A stretch of 64,000 nt of DNA from assembly GCF_000153725.1 (NCBI RefSeq), contig NZ_DS022280.1, positions 48,958 through 112,957 of the forward strand, in the 5' to 3' direction. Position 1 is the stretch's first letter; every line of letters starts with the position of its first letter. Made by a program: the position numbers and the translations under genes. The stretch comes from Salipiger bermudensis HTCC2601. Its GTDB lineage: Bacteria > Pseudomonadota > Alphaproteobacteria > Rhodobacterales > Rhodobacteraceae. The notes beneath the pieces were generated by a model. The model worked only from the letters and a program-made list of their open reading frames with translations. It ran no database searches and was not told the origin of the DNA. Positions 41,556 through 50,169 of this stretch are shown here, piece by piece.

Positions 41556-42548
41556 ATGTCCTCTATCAATACCAACGCCAGTGCGATGAACGCGCTGTCG
41601 ACCCTGCGTCAGATCAACAAGGATCTCGAGAGCACGCAGAGCCGCATCTCCACCGGTCTTCAGGTCGAGTCCGGCAAGGACAACGCCGCCTACTTCCAGA
41701 TCTCCGAGACCATGAAGGGCGACAGCTCGGTCTACGCGTCGATCAACGAAGGCCTGACCCTCACCAAGAACTCGGTGTCCACCGCACGCCTCGGTGCCGA
41801 GACCATCAACGGTCTGGCGCAGGAGTTCCTCGACAAGGTGGCCTTTGCCCAAGGCGCCACCGGCGGCCATTCCGAGATCGAGAGCGATCTCGCCGAGCTG
41901 GTCAAGCAGATGGAAACCACGCTGAGCCAGTCGACCTTCAACGGCGACGACATGCTGGGCGCAGGCTCCTACGCTGATATCCTCGCGGGCACCGGCGGCT
42001 CCACCAACGCGGTTGCTGCTGTTGATGGTACGATCGGCACCGCAGTGGTCAACGGCGATGCGACTGTTGGAACCGATCGCAACACCGTGACCGGCATCAG
42101 CCGCGCAGGTGGCACCTATGGCACCACCTCGATCACCGTCGGGACCCACGACATGGCGTCGCTGGTTGCGCAGTTCAAAGCCATCGTCGAAGTCGCGGGC
42201 ACCACGACTGGCGGCACCGCAGTGACGGGCTTCGGCGAGACTGCGGCAGCAGGCGACACCACCGACAACTTCCTTGCCACCGCCCTGAACACGGCCGAAG
42301 GCCTTCTGGGCAACGTCACCGACATTGCGACGAAACTCGGTCAGTCCGAGAAGTCGATCGAGAACCAGCAGGAGTTCCTCTCCTCGGTGGTCGACAACAT
42401 CGACGCCGGTGTGGGCTCGATGATCGATGCCAACATGGAAGAAGAAGCGGCCCGTCTTCAGGCCCTTCAGGTGCAGCAGCAGCTGGCAACCCAGTCGCTG
42501 TCGATCGCCAACCAGGCGCCGCAGAACATCCTTTCGCTGTTCCGCTGA
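41556..42548 (+). CDS. Flagellin 1
   Basis: A 330-residue filament protein. The conserved N-terminal helix SALNTLRQIN-type segment (here ASAMNALSTLRQINKDLEST) is followed by SRISTGLQVESGKDNAAYFQ. The C-terminal MEEEAARLQALQVQQQLATQ and SIANQAPQNILSLFR ending are the axial interaction regions. The middle is short and Thr/Gly-rich. A near-copy lies 115 bases downstream. A ribosome site GGAG lies nine bases before the ATG. Confidence 0.96.
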   Translation: MSSINTNASAMNALSTLRQINKDLESTQSRISTGLQVESGKDNAAYFQISETMKGDSSVYASINEGLTLTKNSVSTARLGAETINGLAQEFLDKVAFAQGATGGHSEIESDLAELVKQMETTLSQSTFNGDDMLGAGSYADILAGTGGSTNAVAAVDGTIGTAVVNGDATVGTDRNTVTGISRAGGTYGTTSITVGTHDMASLVAQFKAIVEVAGTTTGGTAVTGFGETAAAGDTTDNFLATALNTAEGLLGNVTDIATKLGQSEKSIENQQEFLSSVVDNIDAGVGSMIDANMEEEAARLQALQVQQQLATQSLSIANQAPQNILSLFR

Positions 42549-42561
42549 TCCGCAACGTCCT

Positions 42562-42596
42562 GACCCGGCAGGCCGGTCGCACCGGTCTGGCGGGTC
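42562..42596 (+). terminator. Stem-loop after flagellin 1
   Basis: A long imperfect hairpin beginning GACCCGGCAGGCCGGT and closing ACCGGTCTGGCGGGTC with a CGC loop, just after the flagellin 1 stop. No U-run follows directly, so it may act as a 3' stabiliser of the message as well as a partial terminator. Confidence 0.5.
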
Positions 42597-42616
42597 GTCC
42601 CGCTTAAAATATAGGT

Positions 42617-42663
42617 TTCCGTCAGAATGACGGGCAGTAACGATAGAATTCGGAGCAGTTAAA
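42617..42663 (+). promoter_or_regulatory. Structured 5' leader of flagellin 2
   Basis: Stem CCGTC / GACGG around AGAAT (42619-42633), then CGATAGAATTCGGAGCAG leading to the ATG. It aligns with the flagellin 1 leader. The U-A pair there is C-G here (42619 with 42633), a compensatory change that supports a selected RNA structure. Confidence 0.55.
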
Positions 42664-43593
42664 ATGTCCTCAATCAATACCAATGCCAGCGCGATGAGCG
42701 CACTGTCGACCCTGCGTCAGATCAACTCGAGCCTCGAGAGCACGCAGAGCCGCATTTCCACCGGCCTCAAGGTCGAGTCCGGCAAGGACAACGCCGCCTA
42801 CTTCCAGATCTCCGAGACCATGAAGGGCGACAGCTCGGTCTACGCGTCGATCAACGAAGGTCTGACCCTCACCAAAAACTCGGTTGCCACCGCGCGCCTT
42901 GGTGCCGAGACCATCAACGACCTCGGGCAGCAGTTCCTCGACAAGGTGGCCTTCGCGCAGGGCGCCACCGGTGGCCAGGCCGAGATCGAGAATGATCTCA
43001 ACGAGCTGGTCAAGCAGATGAAGACCACTCTGCAGCAGTCGACCTTCAATGGCGACGACATGCTGGCGGCAGGTGCCGCAGCAGGCACCGCGGCATCTGT
43101 TGCAGCCGCGAACGGTGCCCTGACCTCCGCTGGCGACTCGGGCGGTGCCGCTCCGGTGGCCCGCAATGTCGTGACCGGCATCACCCGTGCCGGTGGCACC
43201 TATGCGACCACCTCGATCACGGTCGACACCTACGACGTGCAGAAGCAGGTCGCCAACTTCGAGGCAATCGCAACGGGCTTTGCGGCCAACGCTGATGCGG
43301 CGACCGGCGAGGCATTCCTTGCCGGCGTTCTGGCGTCGACCGAAGGTGTTGCAGGTGCCGTGACCGATATCGCCACCAAGCTCGGCCAGTCGGAGAAGTC
43401 TCTCGAGAACCAGCAGGAGTTCCTCTCCTCGGTGGTCGACAACATCGACGCCGGCGTGGGCTCGATGATCGATGCCAACATGGAAGAGGAAGCGGCCCGT
43501 CTTCAGGCCCTTCAGGTGCAGCAGCAGCTGGCAACCCAGTCGCTGTCGATCGCCAACCAGGCGCCGCAGAACATCCTGTCGCTCTTCCGCTGA
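42664..43593 (+). CDS. Flagellin 2
   Basis: A 309-residue filament protein, tandem paralogue of flagellin 1. The N-terminal 85 and C-terminal 90 residues are almost identical to it, while the central part is shorter and Ala-rich (ALTSAGDSGGAAPVARN). About 88 bases near the 5' end are identical to flagellin 1 even at third codon positions, pointing to recent duplication or gene conversion. Two GC-rich hairpins follow the stop codon. Confidence 0.96.
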   Translation: MSSINTNASAMSALSTLRQINSSLESTQSRISTGLKVESGKDNAAYFQISETMKGDSSVYASINEGLTLTKNSVATARLGAETINDLGQQFLDKVAFAQGATGGQAEIENDLNELVKQMKTTLQQSTFNGDDMLAAGAAAGTAASVAAANGALTSAGDSGGAAPVARNVVTGITRAGGTYATTSITVDTYDVQKQVANFEAIATGFAANADAATGEAFLAGVLASTEGVAGAVTDIATKLGQSEKSLENQQEFLSSVVDNIDAGVGSMIDANMEEEAARLQALQVQQQLATQSLSIANQAPQNILSLFR

Positions 43594-43600
43594 TCCAGCA

Positions 43601-43654
43601 CGGTGGCTCTGGCCACCGGCTGACCTGACAATCGGGGGGCGCCCTCGGGCGCCC
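43601..43654 (+). terminator. Two GC-rich stem-loops after flagellin 2
   Basis: CGGTGGC-TCTG-GCCACCG (43601-43618) and GGGCGCCC-TC-GGGCGCCC (43637-43654). No T-run follows, so factor-independent termination is not certain; they may reduce read-through into flaF or protect the abundant flagellin message. Confidence 0.45.
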
Positions 43655-43737
43655 TCTCACCAACGGAGCACCGGATCAACCGGGCCCGCGTGATGGAACA
43701 CCCCGCAAGGAGCCGGGGGAGAAAAGGCAGTAATGGA

Positions 43738-44175
43738 ATGAGCATCTCGGCATACAAACAAACGATCCGCGAAAGCGCCTCGCCCAAGCAGATCGAAGCC
43801 CGCGTCTTCGCCCGCATCACTGGCAGCATGGAGCAGCATCGCGCCAACTGGCTGGCGGCGCGCGACAAGTTCGCACGCACGGCAGTTCTGGCACACGGCC
43901 TGCGCGACGCAGTGGCGGAGAACCGTGTCCTGTGGAGCAGGCTCCGGACCGACCTGACCGACGAAAACAACCAGCTTCCGGCCGAGCTGCGCGCCAACCT
44001 GCTGTCGATCGCCATGTGGGTTGATCGCACCTGCGGCGTGGTGATCGGCGGCGGCGACGGCCTTCCGGCCCTGATAGACGTGAACCAGAACATTCTCGGC
44101 GGCCTTTCCGGCCAGCGCCCGACCCCAGCAGCGGTGACTCAAGATGGCACTCAATCTCACGCTCAAGCCGTTTGA
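43738..44175 (+). CDS. flaF: Flagellar biosynthesis regulator FlaF
   Basis: A 145-residue member of the FlaF family. It starts MSISAYKQTIRESASPKQIE, with the conserved tail LPAELRANLLSIAMWVDRTC. In Caulobacter FlaF promotes flagellin synthesis or secretion, opposed by FlbT. Here it lies directly between the flagellins and flbT. The last 32 bases overlap flbT. The C-terminal 25 residues extend beyond the usual length. Confidence 0.92.
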   Translation: MSISAYKQTIRESASPKQIEARVFARITGSMEQHRANWLAARDKFARTAVLAHGLRDAVAENRVLWSRLRTDLTDENNQLPAELRANLLSIAMWVDRTCGVVIGGGDGLPALIDVNQNILGGLSGQRPTPAAVTQDGTQSHAQAV

Positions 44176-44554
44176 ACGCTTCGTCGTCAACGGCTGCATG
44201 ATGCGCAATGGCGGTCGCAAATCGACGATCACCGTCGAGAACCGCGCCGACATCATTCGCGAAACGGATCTGCTGAAACCGGATGCGGCCTCGACGCCCG
44301 TCCGGATCGTGTATTTTCTGATCCAGAATGCGCTGATCGAGCCGGCCCGCCGCGAGCGCTTGCTCAAGGAGATCCAGACACGCCTGGCCGAGCTGGTGCC
44401 GGTGTTCGGCAGCGAGCTGCGGTCGCATGTCTTTGAGGCAGCCAACAACGTCAGCAAGGGCGAGTACTTCACGGCGCTGCGCGACCTGCGCCCGCTGATG
44501 AAGCGCGAGGACGAGGTCTTCGGGCCGCAGCAATCGGAGCTTGTCGACGCATGA
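44144..44554 (+). CDS. flbT: Flagellin mRNA regulator FlbT
   Basis: A 136-residue FlbT protein: MALNLTLKPFERFVVNGCMM, then RIVYFLIQNALIEPARRERL. In Caulobacter FlbT binds the flagellin message 5' leader and shortens its life when assembly is blocked. Two such leaders, with shared stem-loops, lie upstream here. It overlaps flaF by 32 bases and the next gene by four bases. Confidence 0.94.
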   Translation: MALNLTLKPFERFVVNGCMMRNGGRKSTITVENRADIIRETDLLKPDAASTPVRIVYFLIQNALIEPARRERLLKEIQTRLAELVPVFGSELRSHVFEAANNVSKGEYFTALRDLRPLMKREDEVFGPQQSELVDA

Positions 44555-45375
44555 TCTCGATCGCGGGCATGTCAAGCTCGGTGGCGCTGCAGCTGGTCAA
44601 CGCGACCGAGGACAAGGATCAGGAGCTGATCCGCAACGAGCCGCAGCACGCGCGCGAGATCGCGTATTTTCTCGACAACATCGGCAATGTCGAGAATGTG
44701 GAGGATCTGACCGAGGATTACCGTCTCTACAGCTTCGTCATGAAAGCCTACGATCTCGAGGACCAGATCTTTGGCAAGGCGATGATGGAGAAGCTCCTCG
44801 AGAGCGACATCAACGACAGCAGCGCGCTGGTCAACCGGCTGACGGATTCCCGCTTCAAGGATTTCCACAACGCGATGGGCTTCGGCCCGGAGGGGCAGGG
44901 CAACCTCAACACCCTTGACGCCAGCTGGAAAGCTGCGGTCGTCGACAAGTATGTCGACACGCAATATGTCAACGGCAAGGGCGACGAGAACGAGGCCATC
45001 GGCACGGTGCTCGAGTTCCGACGCAAGGCCGGCAGCATCAACTCGGCCTACGACATCCTGCGCGACAGCGACCTGTCCGAGTTCTTTCGCACCGCCTTTG
45101 GCCTTCCCGAAGCGCTGGCCGGCATCGACATCGACAGGCAGGCGGCGATCATCAACGACCGGCTGGACCTCGAGACCCTGTCGGATCCGGACGTCGTCGA
45201 TGATCTGGTGCGACGCTACGTGGCGATCAGCGATGCAACATCCGACATCGCCACCAGCTCGAACGCCGCCGTGACCCTGCTTTCGGGTGCGCTCAGCGCT
45301 GCGTCGGGAAGCTATATCCCCGCGACCATCGACATCGATGCGATCCAGGGCTTCAGCGGCTACAAGGCCCGCTAA
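44551..45375 (+). CDS. DUF1217-family flagellar protein
   Basis: A 274-residue protein typical of alphaproteobacterial flagellar clusters. It has QHAREIAYFLDNIGNVENVE, then YSFVMKAYDLEDQIFGKAMM and a repeat-like FRTAFGLPEALAGIDIDRQA, the pattern called DUF1217. The exact role is not established. It overlaps the flbT stop by four bases, and it converges on fliG. Confidence 0.85.
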   Translation: MISIAGMSSSVALQLVNATEDKDQELIRNEPQHAREIAYFLDNIGNVENVEDLTEDYRLYSFVMKAYDLEDQIFGKAMMEKLLESDINDSSALVNRLTDSRFKDFHNAMGFGPEGQGNLNTLDASWKAAVVDKYVDTQYVNGKGDENEAIGTVLEFRRKAGSINSAYDILRDSDLSEFFRTAFGLPEALAGIDIDRQAAIINDRLDLETLSDPDVVDDLVRRYVAISDATSDIATSSNAAVTLLSGALSAASGSYIPATIDIDAIQGFSGYKAR

Positions 45376-45396
45376 AGCCCGGGGGCGCGCTCCGCC

Positions 45397-46461
45397 TCAG
45401 AAGATATCCTCTTCGTCCTCGCCGAAGGGCAGGCGGACCTGATCGTCGTCGGCGAGCTGGCGGGCGTAGTCGAGCATCAGCGCCTGCGCCGCGTTCACGT
45501 CGCGCCGCCGCACCGGCCCCATGCTCTCCATCTCTTCGGTCAGCATGTCGCGCGACCGCGCGGGCAGCGCGTTGAGGAAGGCGTCGCGGGCGATATCGGT
45601 GGCACCGCGCAGCGCCGTAGGAAGGGTGTTGCCCGGCACGCCGCGCATGATCTTGGCGAGGTCCATCGCCTCCATCTTGGCCAGATCCTCGAAGGTGAAC
45701 ATTTTGGCGCGGATGGCGTTGAACGTGTCGGGGATCTTGTCCTCGAGCTCGGGCGCCATGTTGTCAAAGGCGTTGCGGTCGAGCTTGTTGAACAGGTCGG
45801 CCATGCGCTGGTGCTGCTCGGCGGTGGTCGGTTGGGCGCCGGCGTTCATGATGTCGGCCTGCAGCGATTCCTCGATCTGCTGCATCATGTGATGCGGCAC
45901 CGCCTCCATGCGGATCATCCTTTCGACCACGTTGTGCATCTTTTCCGGCCCGAGGATCGGCAGCACCTTGGCGGCCACGTCGGTGTTCACGTTCGACAGG
46001 ATCGCCGCGATGGTCTGCTCGTGCTCGCCCTTGAGGTAGTTTGCGATGACGTTCTCGGAGAGCGTGTTGAACCGCGCCCAGAGATCGCGCTCCTTCAGCG
46101 GGCCGCGGATGTCCTTAAGGATGCCGTCGACCTTGTCACCCGGCATCAGCGAGCGCAGCAGGTTCTCGGCCGCCGCGAACGAGCCGACGACGCCGCCGCC
46201 ATTGGTGATGTCCTGCACGAAATCGGTCAGCACCTGCTCGACGGTCTCGGACGAGATCGAGCCGAGGCCCGACATCGCCCGGGTCATCTGCTGGATTTCC
46301 TCGTCGTCGAGCTGTTGCAGCAGCGCCGAGCCGCGCTTCTCGCCCAGTGACAGGAACAGCACGGCCGCCTTCTGCGGGCCGGTCAGCTTCTTCGGGCGCC
46401 GCGCCGGTTTGCCCGAGCCCGTCGACGAAGAGGTCGTCCGCTTGATGTCTGCAACGGCCAT
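45397..46461 (-). CDS. fliG: Flagellar motor switch protein FliG
   Basis: A 354-residue rotor protein that transmits torque from the stator. N-terminal KKLTGPQKAAVLFLSLGEKR; a middle domain whose EHEQTIAAILSNVNTDVAAK segment carries the EHPQ-like motif; and the C-terminal charged torque helix around RSRDMLTEEMESMGPVRRRD. ATG 46461 is selected since AGGAAGG lies upstream at the right spacing. It lies 20 bases after the fliP stop in the fliF operon. Confidence 0.95.
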   Translation of the reverse strand: MAVADIKRTTSSSTGSGKPARRPKKLTGPQKAAVLFLSLGEKRGSALLQQLDDEEIQQMTRAMSGLGSISSETVEQVLTDFVQDITNGGGVVGSFAAAENLLRSLMPGDKVDGILKDIRGPLKERDLWARFNTLSENVIANYLKGEHEQTIAAILSNVNTDVAAKVLPILGPEKMHNVVERMIRMEAVPHHMMQQIEESLQADIMNAGAQPTTAEQHQRMADLFNKLDRNAFDNMAPELEDKIPDTFNAIRAKMFTFEDLAKMEAMDLAKIMRGVPGNTLPTALRGATDIARDAFLNALPARSRDMLTEEMESMGPVRRRDVNAAQALMLDYARQLADDDQVRLPFGEDEEDIF

Positions 46462-46481
46462 AGTCTGCACCCTTCCTTACG

Positions 46482-47330
46482 CTACCCGCCGCCTGCCAGC
46501 GGGAGATAGCTTTCCATGAGAGACCCGGCCAGCATGTACCAGCCGTCGATGAGGACGAAAAAGATCACCTTGAACGGCAGCGAGATCAGCACCGGCGGCA
46601 GCATCATCATGCCCGCGCTCATCAGCACCGAGGCCACGATCAGGTCTATGACCAGAAACGGCAGGTAGATCAGGAAGCCGATCGAGAAGGCCCGGCGCAG
46701 CTCCGAGATCATGAAGGCCGGCACCAGTTCGCGCCAGCCGACATCCTCGGCGCTCTGCGGCGCAGGTGCGCTTTCCTCGGGGGGCACCGTGCCCTCGCTG
46801 CGCGCCGCGATGTCCCGGAACAGCGCCAGATCCTTCTCGCGCGTGTTGGCATACATGAACAGCTTGAACGGCTCGCCGACCCGCATCAGGGCCTGCTCCT
46901 CGGTGATCGAATTGGCCATCAGCGGCTGGACGCCGCCTTCCCAGGCGTCCTCGAAGACCGGCTGCATGACAAAGAAGGTCATGAACAGCGCCATCGAGGT
47001 CAGCACCATGTTGGGCGGCGACTGGTTCAGGCCGAGCGCCGAGCGCAGCATCGAGAACACGATCACGAAGCGGGTGAAGCTGGTCATGATGACCAGCAGC
47101 CCCGGTGCCAGCGACAGCACCGTCATCGCCGCGATCAGCTGGATGATGCGGCCCGACAGTGTGGCGCGCTCGTCCGAGCCCGCCGGTGCCGAGCTCAGCG
47201 CATCGCCGATGGCGCCCAACAGGTCCGAGCCTGCCGATTGCGCATGGGCTTCGGTGGCGGCCAGCCCGCACAGCCCCGCTGCCAGCAGGCAGAGAAGGAC
47301 CGCTCTGGAAAGGCCGCCGCACCGGATCAT
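46482..47330 (-). CDS. fliP: Flagellar export gate protein FliP
   Basis: A 282-residue gate component with a cleaved signal (MIRCGGLSRAVLLCLLAAGL) and the FliP signature regions MLRSALGLNQSPPNMVLTSM and AFMISELRRAFSIGFLIYLP. Its start overlaps the fliN stop by four bases (ATGA), so the two are coupled. It is the only gate gene apart from the flhB/fliR/flhA/fliQ set at 8-13 kb. Confidence 0.97.
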   Translation of the reverse strand: MIRCGGLSRAVLLCLLAAGLCGLAATEAHAQSAGSDLLGAIGDALSSAPAGSDERATLSGRIIQLIAAMTVLSLAPGLLVIMTSFTRFVIVFSMLRSALGLNQSPPNMVLTSMALFMTFFVMQPVFEDAWEGGVQPLMANSITEEQALMRVGEPFKLFMYANTREKDLALFRDIAARSEGTVPPEESAPAPQSAEDVGWRELVPAFMISELRRAFSIGFLIYLPFLVIDLIVASVLMSAGMMMLPPVLISLPFKVIFFVLIDGWYMLAGSLMESYLPLAGGG

Positions 47331-47671
47331 TTCTCGGACACGTAATCCTTGACGATCTCGATCAGCGAGACGCCAAGCCGGTCATCCTCGAGCTTCACCA
47401 GATCGCCGCGCGCCACGAGCCGGTCGTTGATGACCACCTCGACCGGCTGCCCGATGCTCTTGTCGAGTTCGATGATCGAGCCGCGGCTGAGCTTGAGCAG
47501 CTGGGCGATCGGCATCCGGGTCTGGCCCAGAACGATCTGCACGTTGAGCCCCACGTTGAGCATCGCGTCGATGCTGTTGGCGCCGCCCTTGCTGGCTTGC
47601 TCGGCGGCGGCCTCTTCGGCCACGGCCTGCACCACGGTGTCCTGTACGTCGTCTCCGAGCTCTTCGCTCAT
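47327..47671 (-). CDS. fliN: Flagellar motor switch protein FliN
   Basis: A 114-residue C-ring protein with the SpoA domain: LNVGLNVQIVLGQTRMPIAQ, then LLKLSRGSIIELDKSIGQPV and VNDRLVARGDLVKLEDDRLG. It binds FliM and FliH. ATG 47671 is the first Met of the conserved family form. Overlaps fliH and fliP by four bases each. Confidence 0.94.
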   Translation of the reverse strand: MSEELGDDVQDTVVQAVAEEAAAEQASKGGANSIDAMLNVGLNVQIVLGQTRMPIAQLLKLSRGSIIELDKSIGQPVEVVINDRLVARGDLVKLEDDRLGVSLIEIVKDYVSEK

Positions 47672-48342
47672 GTCCTGCTCTCCTGCCTGTCCTGTTCGAG
47701 GCTTCGGTCGATCTCGTCCCGCGTCTGGCCCAGCGAGGACAGGATGCGGGCGCAGATGTCCTTGAAGCTGTAGGCCATCACGCCGTGATCCCATTCGGCG
47801 CGCACGTCACCGGGGCCGAGATCGGGATCTGCCTTGATGTCGATGCGCCCGCCAAGTCCGGCGATCCGCGCGGCGTGCTGCACCTCGGCGCCCGAGCTCT
47901 CGACCGCGCCGGGGGCGAACCAGATCCGCAGCACCGCCGAGCCGAGCGCCATGCGCACGGCGTTCTTCGCCTCGCGCTCGGCCTGACCCGTGGCGAGTGT
48001 CGCCGAGACATCCGGGGCGAGCTGCTCGAACACCTCGAGCACGAAGCCCACCATCTGGCCCTCGAGCGTGGCGTGGTGCCGGTCGGCATCGTCGATGAGC
48101 TGGCGCAGGGCAGGGGTCACCGCCTCCAGCGCCGACAGCTGGCGCTGGCTGGCCGAGGCTTCGGTCGCCTGCAGCGTCTCGGTCTGGCCCTGCGCGACAC
48201 CGGCCTCGAAGCCCTCGCGGCGCGCGTTTGCCACGGCCTCTTCGAATTGCGCGCGGGTAAACACCGCGCCGATCACAGGCTCTTCGCCGCGGCGGGCGGC
48301 GTCGAACTCGGCGTCGAAGTTGCGGTCGAAGACAAAGCTCAT
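47668..48342 (-). CDS. fliH: Flagellar assembly protein FliH
   Basis: A 224-residue helical protein (FTRAQFEEAVANARREGFEA GVAQGQTE region with a GxxxG-like pattern) and a C-terminal V-ATPase E-subunit-like part (GGRIDIKADPDLGPGDVRAE). FliH regulates the FliI ATPase and docks it to the C ring. Less conserved than its neighbours, but its position between fliF and fliN and the residue pattern support the call. Confidence 0.82.
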   Translation of the reverse strand: MSFVFDRNFDAEFDAARRGEEPVIGAVFTRAQFEEAVANARREGFEAGVAQGQTETLQATEASASQRQLSALEAVTPALRQLIDDADRHHATLEGQMVGFVLEVFEQLAPDVSATLATGQAEREAKNAVRMALGSAVLRIWFAPGAVESSGAEVQHAARIAGLGGRIDIKADPDLGPGDVRAEWDHGVMAYSFKDICARILSSLGQTRDEIDRSLEQDRQESRT

Positions 48343-50021
48343 GCGTTCGGTCCTTCAGCAAGCCACGACCGGACCACGGTGATCGCGCCTTCGGGCTCGC
48401 GCTCGATCAGTTCGCTCACGGTGTTGATCAGGCCGCGCGGCACGCCGCCCTGGACCGCGGCCAGTTCGACCATCTCGTCGGCGCCGGGGGGTAGAGGGTC
48501 GAGCACGGTGCCGGTCTGGTAGACCGGTCGCTCACCGCCGCCCTGCGCGTTCGACGCGGTGGCGCTCTCGCCCGTGGTGGTGGCGGGGAGGTTGCCAGAG
48601 GGTGGAAGGCCGGGCAGATCGGCACTGCCGCCCTCGGCAATCGCCGGCTGGTCGAAGACCCGGTTCAGCGCCGGTCGGACGCCCAGAGCGAGCACTGCCG
48701 CCACCAGCGCCAGCGCGAAGACGCCGCGCAGGATGGTGCCGGTGTTCTCGGTCAGCGTCTGGGCAAAGCTGCGCGACACCGGCTCGCCGACATCCATCGA
48801 GTAGTCCATGAAGCGCAGGCTCACCACTTCGACGCTGTCGCCGCGCGCCTCATCAAAGCCGATGGCGCTCTGGACCAGCGCTTCGAGCCGCTGCAGCTCT
48901 TCCTGGCTGCGCTCTTCGTAGTCGACAGCGCCGCCGTCCTGTACGTTGTAGATGCCGTTCACCAGCACCGCGACCGAGACCTTCTCGATGTCGCCGGGCT
49001 CGCGCACCGTCTCGGAGGAGGTGCCGCCGATCTCGTAATTGACGATCTCGTTGGTGCTGTTGGCGGTGTTGCGGTTGTTGCCCGGCACGTCGGCGGCCAG
49101 CGCCGCGGGGATATCATCGGCGACGCCGACCTCGCCGCCCGCCGCGGTCTGGTCCTCGCGGGTTTCCTCGCGGGTCTCGGTGGAGCGCACGACGCGCTGA
49201 TCGGGGTCGTAGGTCTGCTCGCGCACCACCTGCCGCTCGGTGGTGAGGTCGACGCTGACCTGCACCCGCGCGTTGCCTGCGCCGACGCGGGCGCTCAGGA
49301 TCTGGGCGATGCGCTGTCCCAGCCGGTCCTCGATCTGGGCGCGGGCCGATTGCAGCGACGCCTCGCTGCCCGCCTCGCCGTCTTCGGAGAGAATGGTCTC
49401 GCCGGTGGCCGACAGCACGGTGACCTGCGCGGGGGCGAGATCGGGCACCGCCGAGGCGACCAGCGACCGGATCGCGCGGGCCTGCCGCATCCCGACCTGG
49501 CGCGAGCCGCGCACGATCACCGAGGCCGAGGGGCGCGGGCGTTCGCGCGAGAACGGCTCGCGCTCGGGCAGAACCAGATGGACGCGGGCGGCCTCGACCC
49601 CGTCGATGGTCTGGATCGAACGGGCCAGCTCGCCTTCCATGGCGCGGGCGCGGTTCACCCGCTGCATGAAGGTGTTCATGCCGAGCCCGCTGGCCTCGTC
49701 GAAGATCTCCCAGCCCGGGGTGCCGTCATTCGGAAGGCCGGCGCCGGCCAGCAGCATCCGGGCCCGGGCCATGTCTTCGCCCGGAACGCTGACCGCGGTG
49801 CCCGCCATGTCGGTACGCGAACGAATTCCGGCCTGCTCAAGCGATTCGACCATGCGCCCCGCTTCGGCAGGAGAGAGGTCCCGGTAGAGCGCCACGTAAT
49901 CCGGTGTGGTCACCGCGGAAAGCCCGAAGAACATGGCGAAAACCATCGCCACGCCAGCTCCGCCGAGCACCGTAAGACGCTTCCACCCCAACGATTTCAG
50001 ATTGTCTAGAATGCCCTGCAC
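48339..50021 (-). CDS. fliF: Flagellar MS-ring protein FliF
   Basis: A 560-residue membrane ring protein. The first membrane helix (LTVLGGAGVAMVFAMFFGLS) is followed by the ring-building domains (TPGWEIFDEASGLGMNTFMQ, RVHLVLPEREPFSRERPRPS), a second helix near residue 430, and a C-terminal tail that binds FliG. First gene of the fliF-fliH-fliN-fliP-fliG operon, divergent from fliL. Confidence 0.96.
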   Translation of the reverse strand: MQGILDNLKSLGWKRLTVLGGAGVAMVFAMFFGLSAVTTPDYVALYRDLSPAEAGRMVESLEQAGIRSRTDMAGTAVSVPGEDMARARMLLAGAGLPNDGTPGWEIFDEASGLGMNTFMQRVNRARAMEGELARSIQTIDGVEAARVHLVLPEREPFSRERPRPSASVIVRGSRQVGMRQARAIRSLVASAVPDLAPAQVTVLSATGETILSEDGEAGSEASLQSARAQIEDRLGQRIAQILSARVGAGNARVQVSVDLTTERQVVREQTYDPDQRVVRSTETREETREDQTAAGGEVGVADDIPAALAADVPGNNRNTANSTNEIVNYEIGGTSSETVREPGDIEKVSVAVLVNGIYNVQDGGAVDYEERSQEELQRLEALVQSAIGFDEARGDSVEVVSLRFMDYSMDVGEPVSRSFAQTLTENTGTILRGVFALALVAAVLALGVRPALNRVFDQPAIAEGGSADLPGLPPSGNLPATTTGESATASNAQGGGERPVYQTGTVLDPLPPGADEMVELAAVQGGVPRGLINTVSELIEREPEGAITVVRSWLAEGPNA

Positions 50022-50069
50022 GCGAAGTTCTGCCTATTCCCCAGCCTTGCCCAAGGATAACCATAATTA

Positions 50070-50086
50070 TTCTTGACCGGCAAGAA
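50070..50086. promoter_or_regulatory. Inverted repeat between fliF and fliL
   Basis: TTCTTG-ACCGG-CAAGAA, a perfect six-base inverted repeat around five bases, near the middle of the 148-base divergent control region. A CAAGGATAA box (50052-50060) lies beside it, and TTAACCT-type half sites are absent. A shared regulator of both operons is plausible. Confidence 0.4.
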
Positions 50087-50169
50087 CTAGCTCACCTTTT
50101 ATACTTGCTTTAAACAGTCATTCTGCGCATTGTGGTGCAAGATTAGAACAACTTCGAAGAACAGGGGCG

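Noticed and set aside
41268-42683. 471-codon minus-strand frame across flagellin 1
   Set aside because: Complement of the flagellin gene with no domain; the flagellin has a ribosome site and conserved ends.
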